DNA from: Gammaproteobacteria bacterium
Lineage (GTDB): Bacteria; Pseudomonadota; Gammaproteobacteria; GCA-001735895
Assembly (NCBI GenBank): GCA_021767985.1
Contig: JAASSH010000049.1
Span: forward strand, 1-8,962
Direction: 5' to 3'
DNA length: 8,962 nucleotides
Each line of letters starts with the position of its first letter. The stretch's first letter is position 1. The notes beneath the pieces were generated by a model that worked only from the letters and a program-made list of their open reading frames with translations, did no database searches and was not told the origin of the DNA. The translations under genes and the position numbers were made by a program. This document shows, piece by piece, positions 1 through 6,892 of this stretch.

Positions 1-1
1 G

Positions 2-613
2 CCTCGATTTCCGCGCGCCGATATTCCTTTCCTGGTAGCGAAACATGCCGACTGGGCGCGGCGCCAACTCGACAAGCAGGAAAGGCTAAGGCAATCGATT
101 CATCCGCCGCAGCACCTGGCGCTGGCCTTCGACAACAGTTCGACCCCGGTGGTCTATCCCGACCAGCCGCTGGCATTCAACTACGACCTGTTCAGCGAGT
201 CGTCACGGGAACGGATTGTCATCGAGTCCGATATCCCGCAGCAGCAGATACGTGAGCTGCGCGCCTGGATTCGGCGACGGGCCAGGTCATTGTTACCGCA
301 ACGCCTGGCGGAGATATCGCTCCGAATCGGACTCGATTTCAAACGCGTCACGATTCGCAGTCAGAAAACGCGCTGGGGAAGCTGCTCGAGTCGCGGACAT
401 ATCAGCCTGAACGATCAGCTCCTGTTCCTGCCTGCCAGTACCGTCGATTACCTGATGATTCACGAGTTATGCCACACCCGCTACCTGAATCATTCGCAGC
501 ATTTCTGGCGGCTGGTGGAAAGCCGCTGCCCCGATTACCGCAGTCACGAAAAACTGCTCGGTCGCTCACGCAACCTGGTACCCGACTGGTTCCTGATGGA
601 TCTGTATAGCTGA
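2..613 (+). CDS. YgjP/DUF45-family zinc metallohydrolase (5' end outside the window)
   Basis: The frame is open from base 2 to a TGA at 611-613, giving 203 visible codons. The C-terminal half is typical of the YgjP/DUF45 (SprT/M48-like) family. A KTRWGSCSS segment (about 367-393) is followed by the zinc motif HELCH (461-475). Next comes NHSQHFW (488-505), whose histidine at 491-493 is the probable third zinc ligand. Members are small cytosolic metalloproteins annotated as metallopeptidases; the E. coli member YgjP has been described as a UTP pyrophosphatase, so the substrate here is open. A GTG at 149 could be taken as a start. However, codons upstream of it read RFPRADIPFLVAKHADW, which fits the conserved N-terminal part of the family, so the true start lies left of the window and probably only a few tens of residues are missing. 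The gene converges on the SPOR gene, 81 bases away, with no convincing terminator between them. Confidence 0.88.
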   Translation, partial: PRFPRADIPFLVAKHADWARRQLDKQERLRQSIHPPQHLALAFDNSSTPVVYPDQPLAFNYDLFSESSRERIVIESDIPQQQIRELRAWIRRRARSLLPQRLAEISLRIGLDFKRVTIRSQKTRWGSCSSRGHISLNDQLLFLPASTVDYLMIHELCHTRYLNHSQHFWRLVESRCPDYRSHEKLLGRSRNLVPDWFLMDLYS

Positions 614-694
614 CAAGCTGGTCACGATCGGCCAACTTCAGTTGTTTTGGAGAAAACGGATTATTCGCACCGGGTAATGCGGGCAGCGTCACTA

Positions 695-1192
695 TTAGTT
701 CGGCGGGCTGCGCTGCATGTACTTGATCTTGTTTTCTATCAGCAGGTTCTTGGCGCGTGACAGGCTGGTCTGACTGGCAAAGGGACCTAATTGTACGCGG
801 TGCCAGGTTTCATCATTGACCACGGCAGACTTGACGGAGGCCTGCAGGCCGAGAAAGGCCAGTTGCGCCTTGAGGCTATCGGCCTCCGCAGCGCTCTGGA
901 AGGATCCGACCTGCAGAATAGACTGGTCCACCGCCTCCTTGTTAATGCTCGGATTCTCGATCGCGGCGCGCTCTTCTTCGGAAATCGGGATCTCGACCTC
1001 GCGTTGCGGTAATACCGAATAGAAATCGATGGTGGGCTTGCTCTCGCTGCCGACCTGCGACTGTTCGCTGCTGCTACCCGCGCCGCTGTCGACAATTTTC
1101 TTATCCAGAAACAGGATGAAGGCGACGAAGGAAAACAGCATCAGGAACAGAAATGTCCATACCCAGGGCGATGTCGATTGTTTCTGTGCCAT
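695..1192 (-). CDS. Membrane-anchored SPOR-domain protein, FtsN-like
   Basis: The protein has 165 residues. It has a short cytoplasmic tail, one membrane helix (about residues 10-29), a periplasmic linker, and a C-terminal SPOR domain (about 89-163) with ILQVGSF and WHRVQLGPF, the two halves of the fold. SPOR domains bind denuded septal peptidoglycan glycan strands, so the protein probably acts at the division site. The linker carries DFYSVLPQREVEIP (56-69), a pattern common in FtsN-like proteins of this synteny group. The gene begins 5 bases after the argS stop and is surely cotranscribed with it; no strong ribosome site is visible, so translational coupling is likely. E. coli ftsN lies two genes from priA and just before hslVU, which supports an FtsN role. 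At 165 residues it is about half the length of E. coli FtsN (319), mainly through a short linker. The SPOR and membrane-anchor assignment is firm; equivalence to FtsN is inference. Confidence 0.9.
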   Translation of the reverse strand: MAQKQSTSPWVWTFLFLMLFSFVAFILFLDKKIVDSGAGSSSEQSQVGSESKPTIDFYSVLPQREVEIPISEEERAAIENPSINKEAVDQSILQVGSFQSAAEADSLKAQLAFLGLQASVKSAVVNDETWHRVQLGPFASQTSLSRAKNLLIENKIKYMQRSPPN

Positions 1193-1197
1193 TGTCG

Positions 1198-2949
1198 CTA
1201 CATTTTTTCGGGCGCGGAAACACCCATCAGGTTCAGACCGTTGCGCAATACCTGCCCCACCGCCGACGCCAGCGTCAGGCGAGCGTCGCGCAACTCCACG
1301 TCGTCGACGATAAACTGGTGCGCGTTGTACCAGGAGTGGAAGTGATTGGCCAGTTCGCGCAGGTAGTTGACCACCAGGTGAGGCTCGCGGCGCTGGGCAG
1401 CGGAGTCGACCCGTTCGGGAAACAGGCTCAAGTGTTTGACCAGCGCCTGTTCGTGCGCGTTATCGAGACGCGACAGCTTGACCTCGGTGCTCGATAACTC
1501 GATCCCCTTCTCCGCGCACAGCCGGTATACGCTGCAGATTCGCGCATGCGCGTATTGCAGGTAGTAAACCGGGTTATCACTGGATTGTTCACGCGCCAGG
1601 TCGAGGTCGAAGTCCATGTGCTGTTCGGCCTTGCGCATGACGTAAAAGAAACGCGCGGCGTCCTGCCCGACGTCTTCGCGCAGCTGCCTGAGGGTGACAA
1701 ATTCGCCGGAGCGGGTCGACATCGAAATCTTTTCGCCATTTTCGAACAGGTTCGCAAACTGCACCAGCTGGATCTCGAGATCATCGGCGTTGTAACCCAG
1801 CGCGCTCAGCGAGGCCTTGACGCGGGCGATGTAACCGTGATGGTCGGCGCCCCAGATATTGATGACCTTGCCAAAACCGCGGTCGAACTTGTTCATGTGG
1901 TAGGCGATATCGGAAGCAAAATACGTGGTCTGGCCGTTCTCTCTTCGTACCACGCGATCCTTTTCGTCACCAAATTCGGTCGAGCGAAACCACAATGCAC
2001 CACTTTGTTCGTAAACATGGCCGTTGTCCTGCAGCCGGGTAATCGCGGTTTCGATCAATCCCTCGTCGCTCAACGAGCGCTCCGAAAACCAGCAGTCGAA
2101 ATCGACACCGAAAGCATGCAGATCGTTGCGGATGACGTCGACCAGCGTATTCAGCGCCAGGTCGAAGACGATACCGTAGTCGTCATCGCCAAGCAGGCCA
2201 TGGGCGTTGGCGATCAGGTGATCGATGTGTTTTTCCTTATCGCCGACTGGCGCATCTTCACCGACGTCGGCATAAACCTGTGCCGCGGGTCGGTGAAAAC
2301 GCTCACCGTTTTCGCGATGCAGGGTCGCGGCGATATCCCAGACGTAATCGCCCTGGTAGCCATTGCTCGGGAAATCGATGGTTTCGCCGCAGAGCTCTAG
2401 GTAACGCAGCCAGGTCGAGGTGCCCAGTATGTGCATCTGGCGTCCGGCGTCGTTGACATAGTATTCTCTCTGCACCTCGTAGCCGACGAACTGCAGCAGG
2501 TTCGCCAGCGTAGCGCCGTAGGCGGCTCCGCGTCCGTGACCGACGTGCAGCGGCCCGGTCGGATTTGCCGACACGAACTCGACCTGGATCCTGCCGCCCT
2601 GGCCCAGCGTGCTGCGCCCGAAATCATCGGCTTGCTCCAGAATCCGGTTGACGATCGACTGGCTGGCGCCGCTGGTTACGAAAAAATTGATAAACCCCGG
2701 ACCCGCAATCTCGATCCGGTCGATACTTTCGGCGGCGGCGAGTCGATCGACGATCAGCTGCGCGAGATCGCGCGGCGGCATGCCTGACGGTTTCGCCAGC
2801 ATCAGCGCGATGTTCGAGGCATAGTCACCCTGAGCAGGGTCCTTCGACGGCGTTACCTGGATATTGTGACCGAGCCCGGACGGGATCTGCGAAGCCTGCT
2901 CAAGCTCGAGCAGAGCCTGCGCGATCAGATCGTTAATGATTTGCTTCAA
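1198..2949 (-). CDS. argS: Arginyl-tRNA synthetase
   Basis: A class I aminoacyl-tRNA synthetase that charges tRNA-Arg with arginine using ATP in the cytosol. Counting from the start given here (583 residues; E. coli 577), the N-terminal Arg-S domain contains PSKDPAQGDYASNIA (about 34-48). The catalytic core has the HIGH-type motif GPLHVGHGR (132-140) and WGADHHGY (366-373). The second signature is the degenerate MSTRSG (410-415), which is normal because many ArgRS lack a canonical KMSKS. The C-terminal DALR anticodon-binding domain begins near NPVYYLQYAHAR. No ATG is available at the 5' end. The frame is open to a TAA at 2992-2994 and offers TTG at 2976 or TTG at 2949. The latter gives MKQIINDLIAQALLE, which fits family N-termini, whereas the extra nine residues (MPSGCGSWS) do not. 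Neither TTG has a clear Shine-Dalgarno sequence. A possible -10 (TAAAAT, 2989-2994) lies upstream with only a poor -35. It lies between priA and the SPOR gene, same strand. Confidence 0.97.
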   Translation of the reverse strand: MKQIINDLIAQALLELEQASQIPSGLGHNIQVTPSKDPAQGDYASNIALMLAKPSGMPPRDLAQLIVDRLAAAESIDRIEIAGPGFINFFVTSGASQSIVNRILEQADDFGRSTLGQGGRIQVEFVSANPTGPLHVGHGRGAAYGATLANLLQFVGYEVQREYYVNDAGRQMHILGTSTWLRYLELCGETIDFPSNGYQGDYVWDIAATLHRENGERFHRPAAQVYADVGEDAPVGDKEKHIDHLIANAHGLLGDDDYGIVFDLALNTLVDVIRNDLHAFGVDFDCWFSERSLSDEGLIETAITRLQDNGHVYEQSGALWFRSTEFGDEKDRVVRRENGQTTYFASDIAYHMNKFDRGFGKVINIWGADHHGYIARVKASLSALGYNADDLEIQLVQFANLFENGEKISMSTRSGEFVTLRQLREDVGQDAARFFYVMRKAEQHMDFDLDLAREQSSDNPVYYLQYAHARICSVYRLCAEKGIELSSTEVKLSRLDNAHEQALVKHLSLFPERVDSAAQRREPHLVVNYLRELANHFHSWYNAHQFIVDDVELRDARLTLASAVGQVLRNGLNLMGVSAPEKM

Positions 2950-3093
2950 AGACCAGGACCCGCAACCGGAAGGCAAAAATGATCGGGGATTTTACCCGAG
3001 GCGATCAGCCCGGGCCAGCCATCTTTGCAGAGTTTTCGCGGGTATCGTAACTATTTAACGCCGAATCGTTGAAGCCTGCGTCGTAATCCAGGG

Positions 3094-5289
3094 TTAGAGG
3101 TCGTAAGCGTCGACGTCGATGCTCCAGCTCACGCGCGCGCTGCCCGGCAGTTCCTCGATAGCAGGCATGGCCTGTTTTAACACCGAGCGCAGCACCCGGT
3201 AATCCTGCGAGATCAGGCACAGTTGTGCGCGATAGCGGCCAATGCGGCGCGTCATCAGTGCCGGTATCGGGCCGACGCAGATCAGCGCATCGAAGCGCTT
3301 TGCGTTAGCCAGCAAGGCCCTGACGTCTTCCAGTTTTTGCAGCGCTGCCTTGAGTTCGACGGCATCCGCGCGAAACATGATCACGCGCGCAAAGGGCGGG
3401 AAACCGAAACTGCGACGCTCCCGCAGCAAACCGTCGGCAATCTCGCGATAATTTTGTCGCAACAACGCCTGCATCATGGGGTGCTCGGTAAAGCGAGTTT
3501 GCAGGATCGCCTCGCCCCGGCGATCACCGCGCCCGGCGCGACCCGACACCTGGAACAGGGTCTGCACCAGGCGCTCGCTGGCGCGGTAGGAGGCACTGAA
3601 CAGGGCCTGGTCGGCATCGAGAATCACGCTCAGGGTAATCGCCGGGTAATCGTGCCCCTTGGCAATCATCTGGGTACCGATCAGGATACAGGGCGCACCG
3701 CTTTGCAACTGTTGCAGGCGCGATTTTAATGCTTCACGAGATGCGATCACGTCGCGATCGATACGCACAATCGGCACCTCCGGATAACGCTGCGCCAGCC
3801 CCTGCTCGAGCTGCTCGGTGCCGATACCGTAATGCTTGACCTCGTCGTGACCGCATTCAGGGCAGTTCTCCGGCACCCCCTGGCTGTATCCACAATGGTG
3901 GCATAACAGGCTGTGCACCGACTGGTGCAGCGTCAGGCGCGCATCGCAATGCTGGCACAGTGCCTGCCAGCCGCATTCGTGGCACATTACGATCGGGGCA
4001 AAGCCACGGCGATTCAGATAAATCAGCACCTGTCCGGAAGCCGCCAGGTGCTGCTCGATGCGCGCGAAGGTACGCGCGCTGCAGCCGAACTCGAAGCGGC
4101 TGTTACGCACGTCGATGAGTTCCAGCCGCGGTGGCGGAAATCGGGTTGGCCGACGGTCGATCAGGTAACGGTAGTAGGTGTCACGACCGCAGTTGCGAAT
4201 GCTTTCCAGTGATGGCGTCGCGGACCCCAGAACGATCGGGATATCGAGCATTTGCGCGCGCTTGATCGCAACGTCGCGCGCGTGATAGCGGATCCCGTCT
4301 TCCTGGCGATAAGAGTGATCATGCTCTTCGTCGATGATGATGAGACCGAGATCATCGCACTGTGAAAACAGACTGGAACGGGTGCCGAGCATGATGCTGG
4401 CCTCGCCGCGGCGGAAGCGGTCCCAGGCATGAAAGCGCCGGGTTTCGGTCAGGCCGGAATGCGAAATCTCGAAGCGGGCGCCAAAGCGCTGCTCGACACG
4501 TTGAATCAACTGGTTGGTAAGACCGATTTCGGGCACCAGGTATATCACCTGCTTGCCGGCATCCAGACGCGTCTGAATCAGGCGCAGGTATATTTCTGTC
4601 TTGCCACTGCCGGTAATGCCATCGAGCAGATGCACGGAGAAATTTCCCAACCGGGGTTCCAGGTCGTCCAGGATGACGCTCTGCTCAGGGCTGAGCTGCG
4701 GGACTTCGGGCGCGTCCGGCAGGTCTGGCCTGCGGTCCATCCACTGCCAGCGCAGCAGCTGCTTATTCTCCAGTGATTTAACCACCGGATGCCAGTTGGG
4801 ATTGATCTTCATCAGCTCGGCCGCGGTCAGCCCGGCTTGCCGCTCGAGCAAGGCCTGGCAAATTTCGTACTGGCGTGGCGAACGCCGGCGCAGTTTATCG
4901 ATTGCTGCGGTATCGGTCGTGGTCAGCGTCCAGCATTTAACCTGGGTCGAGCTGTATTGCCGCGCGCCGCGCAGGTAACCCGGCAGGCACTGGAACACGA
5001 CGTCACCGAGCGGTTGCAGATAATAATCCGACATCCAGCGCGCCAGTGACAGCATGTGCGCATCGAGCACCGGCTGTGAATCGAGGCAGGCCTGAATCGG
5101 CTTGATGCGCGTCCGATCGAACTCGCTGTCGGCACTGGCATCGAGCAGCACCGCGGTGCGAATACCATTGGTAAAAGGCACACGATAGCGAGTGCCCGGG
5201 ATTGCCGGATCTCCCTCTGGCAACGCATATTCGAACACGCGGTACAGCGGCAGCGCGATGGCAAAACGGGCAAAACGGGGTTGCGGCAC
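3094..5289 (-). CDS. priA: Primosomal protein N' (replication restart helicase PriA)
   Basis: A 731-residue superfamily 2 DNA helicase (E. coli PriA: 732) that recognises stalled or collapsed forks and reloads the replisome through PriB/DnaT/DnaC-type partners. The N-terminal 3'-OH-binding and winged-helix region covers about residues 1-195. The helicase core has the Walker A motif GITGSGKT (224-231), Walker B DEEH (320-323), GSATPS (355-360) and the late helicase motif QVSGRAGRGDR (580-590). Between the helicase lobes all eight zinc-binding cysteines are present: 436, 439, 445, 448, 463, 466, 476 and 479. The C-terminal domain is complete. The start is GTG at 5289; an in-frame TAA six codons upstream leaves no other start, and the N-terminus FARFAIALPLYRVFEYALPEG fits the family. 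The gene is divergent from hemH and sits beside a DnaA-box-bearing AT-rich gap, a suggestive location for a replication gene. Confidence 0.98.
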   Translation of the reverse strand: MPQPRFARFAIALPLYRVFEYALPEGDPAIPGTRYRVPFTNGIRTAVLLDASADSEFDRTRIKPIQACLDSQPVLDAHMLSLARWMSDYYLQPLGDVVFQCLPGYLRGARQYSSTQVKCWTLTTTDTAAIDKLRRRSPRQYEICQALLERQAGLTAAELMKINPNWHPVVKSLENKQLLRWQWMDRRPDLPDAPEVPQLSPEQSVILDDLEPRLGNFSVHLLDGITGSGKTEIYLRLIQTRLDAGKQVIYLVPEIGLTNQLIQRVEQRFGARFEISHSGLTETRRFHAWDRFRRGEASIMLGTRSSLFSQCDDLGLIIIDEEHDHSYRQEDGIRYHARDVAIKRAQMLDIPIVLGSATPSLESIRNCGRDTYYRYLIDRRPTRFPPPRLELIDVRNSRFEFGCSARTFARIEQHLAASGQVLIYLNRRGFAPIVMCHECGWQALCQHCDARLTLHQSVHSLLCHHCGYSQGVPENCPECGHDEVKHYGIGTEQLEQGLAQRYPEVPIVRIDRDVIASREALKSRLQQLQSGAPCILIGTQMIAKGHDYPAITLSVILDADQALFSASYRASERLVQTLFQVSGRAGRGDRRGEAILQTRFTEHPMMQALLRQNYREIADGLLRERRSFGFPPFARVIMFRADAVELKAALQKLEDVRALLANAKRFDALICVGPIPALMTRRIGRYRAQLCLISQDYRVLRSVLKQAMPAIEELPGSARVSWSIDVDAYDL

Positions 5290-5314
5290 GCGGATAACTC
5301 GAGTTTAAAGTTGA

Positions 5315-5343
5315 ATCATACTCGAATTGACAGTCCCGCTCAG
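5315..5343 (-). promoter_or_regulatory. Candidate sigma70 promoter for priA
   Basis: Reading leftward, the -10 element TATGAT (5315-5320, 5 of 6 consensus bases) is preceded, after a 17-base spacer, by CTGAGC (5338-5343, 3 of 6) as a poor -35. The predicted start of transcription would give a leader of roughly 20 bases before the GTG of priA. The -10 and spacing are good and the -35 is weak, so this is a candidate only. Confidence 0.35.
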
Positions 5344-5443
5344 CCGCATAAATGCGCAAAAGTCGAGATTCACTTAGAAGGCTTTGTTAAAGTTATTTCG
5401 AGTAAGTAAATGCTAAATTATTAAGAAATGGTGACAAATGGTT

Positions 5444-5466
5444 TTATCCACATTTTCTGTGGATAA
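5444..5466. promoter_or_regulatory. Two perfect, inverted DnaA boxes
   Basis: TTATCCACA at 5444-5452 and its reverse complement TGTGGATAA at 5458-5466 both match the strong E. coli R1-type DnaA box at 9 of 9 positions and face each other across 5 bases (TTTTC). A third, degenerate box follows at 5470-5478 (TGTGAATGA, 7 of 9 on the opposite strand). DnaA-ATP/ADP would be expected to bind the two perfect boxes with high affinity. The same bases could form a 9-bp stem as RNA, but no T tract follows, so it is not a terminator. Confidence 0.8.
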
Positions 5467-5630
5467 GTCTGTGAATGAAATGCCGACAAAGCGCTGCAAG
5501 CCGCATTATTGCTCGTCATCTATTAAATTGTTCATTTTTTCATCGTTTTTATTTTTATATATAATTCAAACACTTACAATGGTTGATCAAATATTGACCG
5601 CTAATTCGCGAGAAAATAAGGGTCAGATAC

Positions 5631-5656
5631 GTATACACAATGTCTCATGTGCATAT
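5631..5656. promoter_or_regulatory. Pair of near-consensus inverted DnaA boxes
   Basis: GTATACACA (5631-5639) and, inverted, TGTGCATAT (5648-5656) each match the relaxed DnaA box TTWTNCACA at 8 of 9 positions, the mismatch being the outermost base in both. They face each other like the perfect pair 165 bases to the left. Individually such sites arise easily by chance in AT-rich DNA, so support comes only from their arrangement and neighbourhood. Confidence 0.3.
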
Positions 5657-5691
5657 CTTCGCGCTGTCAAGACTTCACTATTATTTTTTTA

Positions 5692-5720
5692 AATAATTTT
5701 ATTAATTGAATAAAATTATT
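5692..5720. repeat. Perfect 12-bp A/T-only inverted repeat
   Basis: AATAATTTTATT (5692-5703) and AATAAAATTATT (5709-5720) are exact reverse complements separated by 5 bases (AATTG). A second, overlapping dyad TTATTT/AAATAA (5681-5686 and 5691-5696) abuts it. The 24 arm bases contain no G or C. It is not followed by a T tract on either strand in the order needed for an intrinsic terminator, so an easily unwound or cruciform-forming element is the more natural reading. Confidence 0.7.
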
Positions 5721-5775
5721 CGATCAAAAAGTACAATTATTGCTTTGGGTAAAAATATTTCGCGCCGGATTCCCA

Positions 5776-5804
5776 GTGACATTGAAAGGCGTGCCGATTA
5801 AACT
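5776..5804 (+). promoter_or_regulatory. Candidate sigma70 promoter for hemH
   Basis: GTGACA (5776-5781, 5 of 6 to the -35 consensus) and TAAACT (5799-5804, 4 of 6 to the -10) are separated by exactly 17 bases. A GC-rich GGCCGCG follows the -10. Transcription starting near 5811 would give a leader of about 20 bases before the hemH ATG at 5832, whose ribosome site is only a weak GAG at 5822-5824. Confidence 0.45.
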
Positions 5805-5831
5805 GGCCGCGTTTTTTACCCGAGTCTAGCC

Positions 5832-6818
5832 ATGCCCGCCAGAACCGCGGTACTTCTATCCAACCTGGGGACACCCGACACGCTCGAGCGTGCCTCGGTG
5901 AAGCGCTTTCTGCGTGAATTTCTGTCCGACCCGCTGGTCGTCCGGCTGCCGCGGCTGCTATGGCTGCCGCTACTGCACGGCATCATCCTGCCGCTGCGCA
6001 GCGGCAAGACGCTGCAGGCTTACAGCCGCGTCTGGGGGGATGAAGGTTCGCCGCTGCTGGCCTTCTCTAACCGCCAGCGGCAGGCGCTGCAGCAGAAACT
6101 GCTGGAACTGGCGCACGTCGACCTGGTTATGCGTTACGGCAATCCATCCTACCTTTCGGTGCTGCGCCTGCTGCGTGACGCCGGAGTCGAAAAGCTGGTG
6201 GTGCTGCCGCTGTATCCGCAGTACTCGGTGACGACCACCGCGACCAGCTACAAGCACCTGATGACCATGCTTGGACAATTGGGCTGGAAGCCGGACTTCG
6301 AGTTCATCGGTTACTATCCAGATAATCCGGCCTACATCGACGCCCTGGCCGAGTCGGTGCGCGAGCACTGGCAGCAGCAGCAACAGCGGCATCTGCTGAT
6401 GTCTTTCCATGGCCTGCCGCAGGCCAATATCGATCGCGGAGATCCTTACCAGCGACAGTGCGAGACAACCGCCAGGCTGCTGGCAGCAAAGCTGGAACTG
6501 GATGATTCGCAGTGGTCGATCGGCTACCAGTCGCGCTTCGGTAAGCAAACCTGGATCCAGCCCTATACCTCGGACGTGCTGCAGCAGCTGGTCGGGCGCG
6601 GCATCAAGGCGGTGGATGTCATCTGCCCGGGCTTCTCGGCGGACTGCCTGGAAACCCTGGACGAAATCGAGGTCGAGTACCGCGAAGAGTTCCTGCATCT
6701 GGGCGGTGAGGAGTTCAGCTACATCCATGCGCTCAACGATCGCGACGCTCACATCGAAATGATGCGTGGACTGGTCGAACCTTACCTTGGGACCCAGGGC
6801 GCATCCGATTCAGAATGA
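5832..6818 (+). CDS. hemH: Ferrochelatase (protoheme ferro-lyase)
   Basis: Inserts ferrous iron into protoporphyrin IX to make protoheme, the final step of heme synthesis, at the cytosolic face of the membrane. The 328 residues (E. coli 320) cover the whole family: N-terminal AVLLSNLGTPD (6-16), LPLYPQYS (125-132), SFHGLP (191-196) with the catalytic histidine 193, YQSRFGKQTWIQPYT (232-246), and CPGFSADCLETLDEI (265-279) with the paired acidic residue Glu274. No C-terminal cysteine cluster is seen, so a [2Fe-2S] centre is unlikely. The ATG at 5832 gives the usual short N-terminus. The gene diverges from priA across the AT-rich gap and is followed, 74 bases on, by sbmA in the same direction with no terminator visible, so readthrough is possible. 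Confidence 0.98.
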   Translation: MPARTAVLLSNLGTPDTLERASVKRFLREFLSDPLVVRLPRLLWLPLLHGIILPLRSGKTLQAYSRVWGDEGSPLLAFSNRQRQALQQKLLELAHVDLVMRYGNPSYLSVLRLLRDAGVEKLVVLPLYPQYSVTTTATSYKHLMTMLGQLGWKPDFEFIGYYPDNPAYIDALAESVREHWQQQQQRHLLMSFHGLPQANIDRGDPYQRQCETTARLLAAKLELDDSQWSIGYQSRFGKQTWIQPYTSDVLQQLVGRGIKAVDVICPGFSADCLETLDEIEVEYREEFLHLGGEEFSYIHALNDRDAHIEMMRGLVEPYLGTQGASDSE

Positions 6819-6892
6819 ATCAATGGCCGCACGCGATGTCAATAAACACTTCCGTGACAATCCTGCGCTTAACAATCAAAGAGTTTTAAATC

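Larger units (their letters stand above)
5290..5831. other. AT-rich intergenic gap with DnaA boxes; candidate replication origin or DnaA-binding locus
   Basis: A 542-base gap without a credible gene lies between divergent priA and hemH. Counting 5401-5760 gives 106 G+C of 360 bases (29%), against 41 of 60 in a sampled row of hemH (6001-6060). The gap holds, left to right: a candidate priA promoter; two perfect facing DnaA boxes (5444-5466) with a degenerate third (5470-5478); a T-rich tract (5521-5580, 15% G+C); a pair of near-consensus boxes (5631-5656); a 12-bp all-A/T inverted repeat (5692-5720); and a candidate hemH promoter. GATC occurs only twice (5585, 5722), so it lacks the GATC density of E. 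coli oriC. Boxes plus an easily melted tract, with genes transcribed away on both sides, are what a bacterial origin shows. A DnaA-controlled promoter region or a DnaA-titration site would also fit. Confidence 0.5.

Noticed and set aside
633..648. Possible terminator between the convergent YgjP and SPOR genes: CAACT/AGTTG followed by TTTT.
   Set aside because: The stem is only 5 bp with a 2-base loop (or 4 bp with a 4-base loop) and A/T-rich; too weak to call.
1705..1722. Absence of a canonical KMSKS motif in ArgS (MSTRSG instead), considered as a sign of inactivation.
   Set aside because: Many arginyl-tRNA synthetases naturally lack KMSKS; the rest of the enzyme is complete.
1546..2400. A 284-codon rightward open frame opposite argS.
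   Set aside because: argS is unmistakable on the other strand; this is an antisense shadow common in GC-rich genes and its product shows no recognisable domain.
5327..5354. A perfect rightward -35 hexamer TTGACA (5327-5332) pointing into the AT-rich gap.
   Set aside because: No matching -10 at 16-18 bases (best is TAAATG, 3 of 6) and no gene downstream before hemH.
5585..5597. Possible IHF site around GATCAAATATTGA, as found in enterobacterial origins.
   Set aside because: It departs from WATCAANNNNTTR at the first base and in the TTR part, so it cannot be supported.
5438..5692. An 84-codon rightward open frame in the AT-rich gap, with a hydrophobic middle (LFIFSSFLFLYII).
   Set aside because: It spans the perfect DnaA boxes and the T-rich tract, its hydrophobic part is simply translated T runs, it has no good ribosome site and resembles no family I know.
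5970..6752. A 260-codon leftward open frame opposite hemH.
   Set aside because: Antisense shadow of a clear ferrochelatase gene; glutamine/arginine-rich product with no motif.
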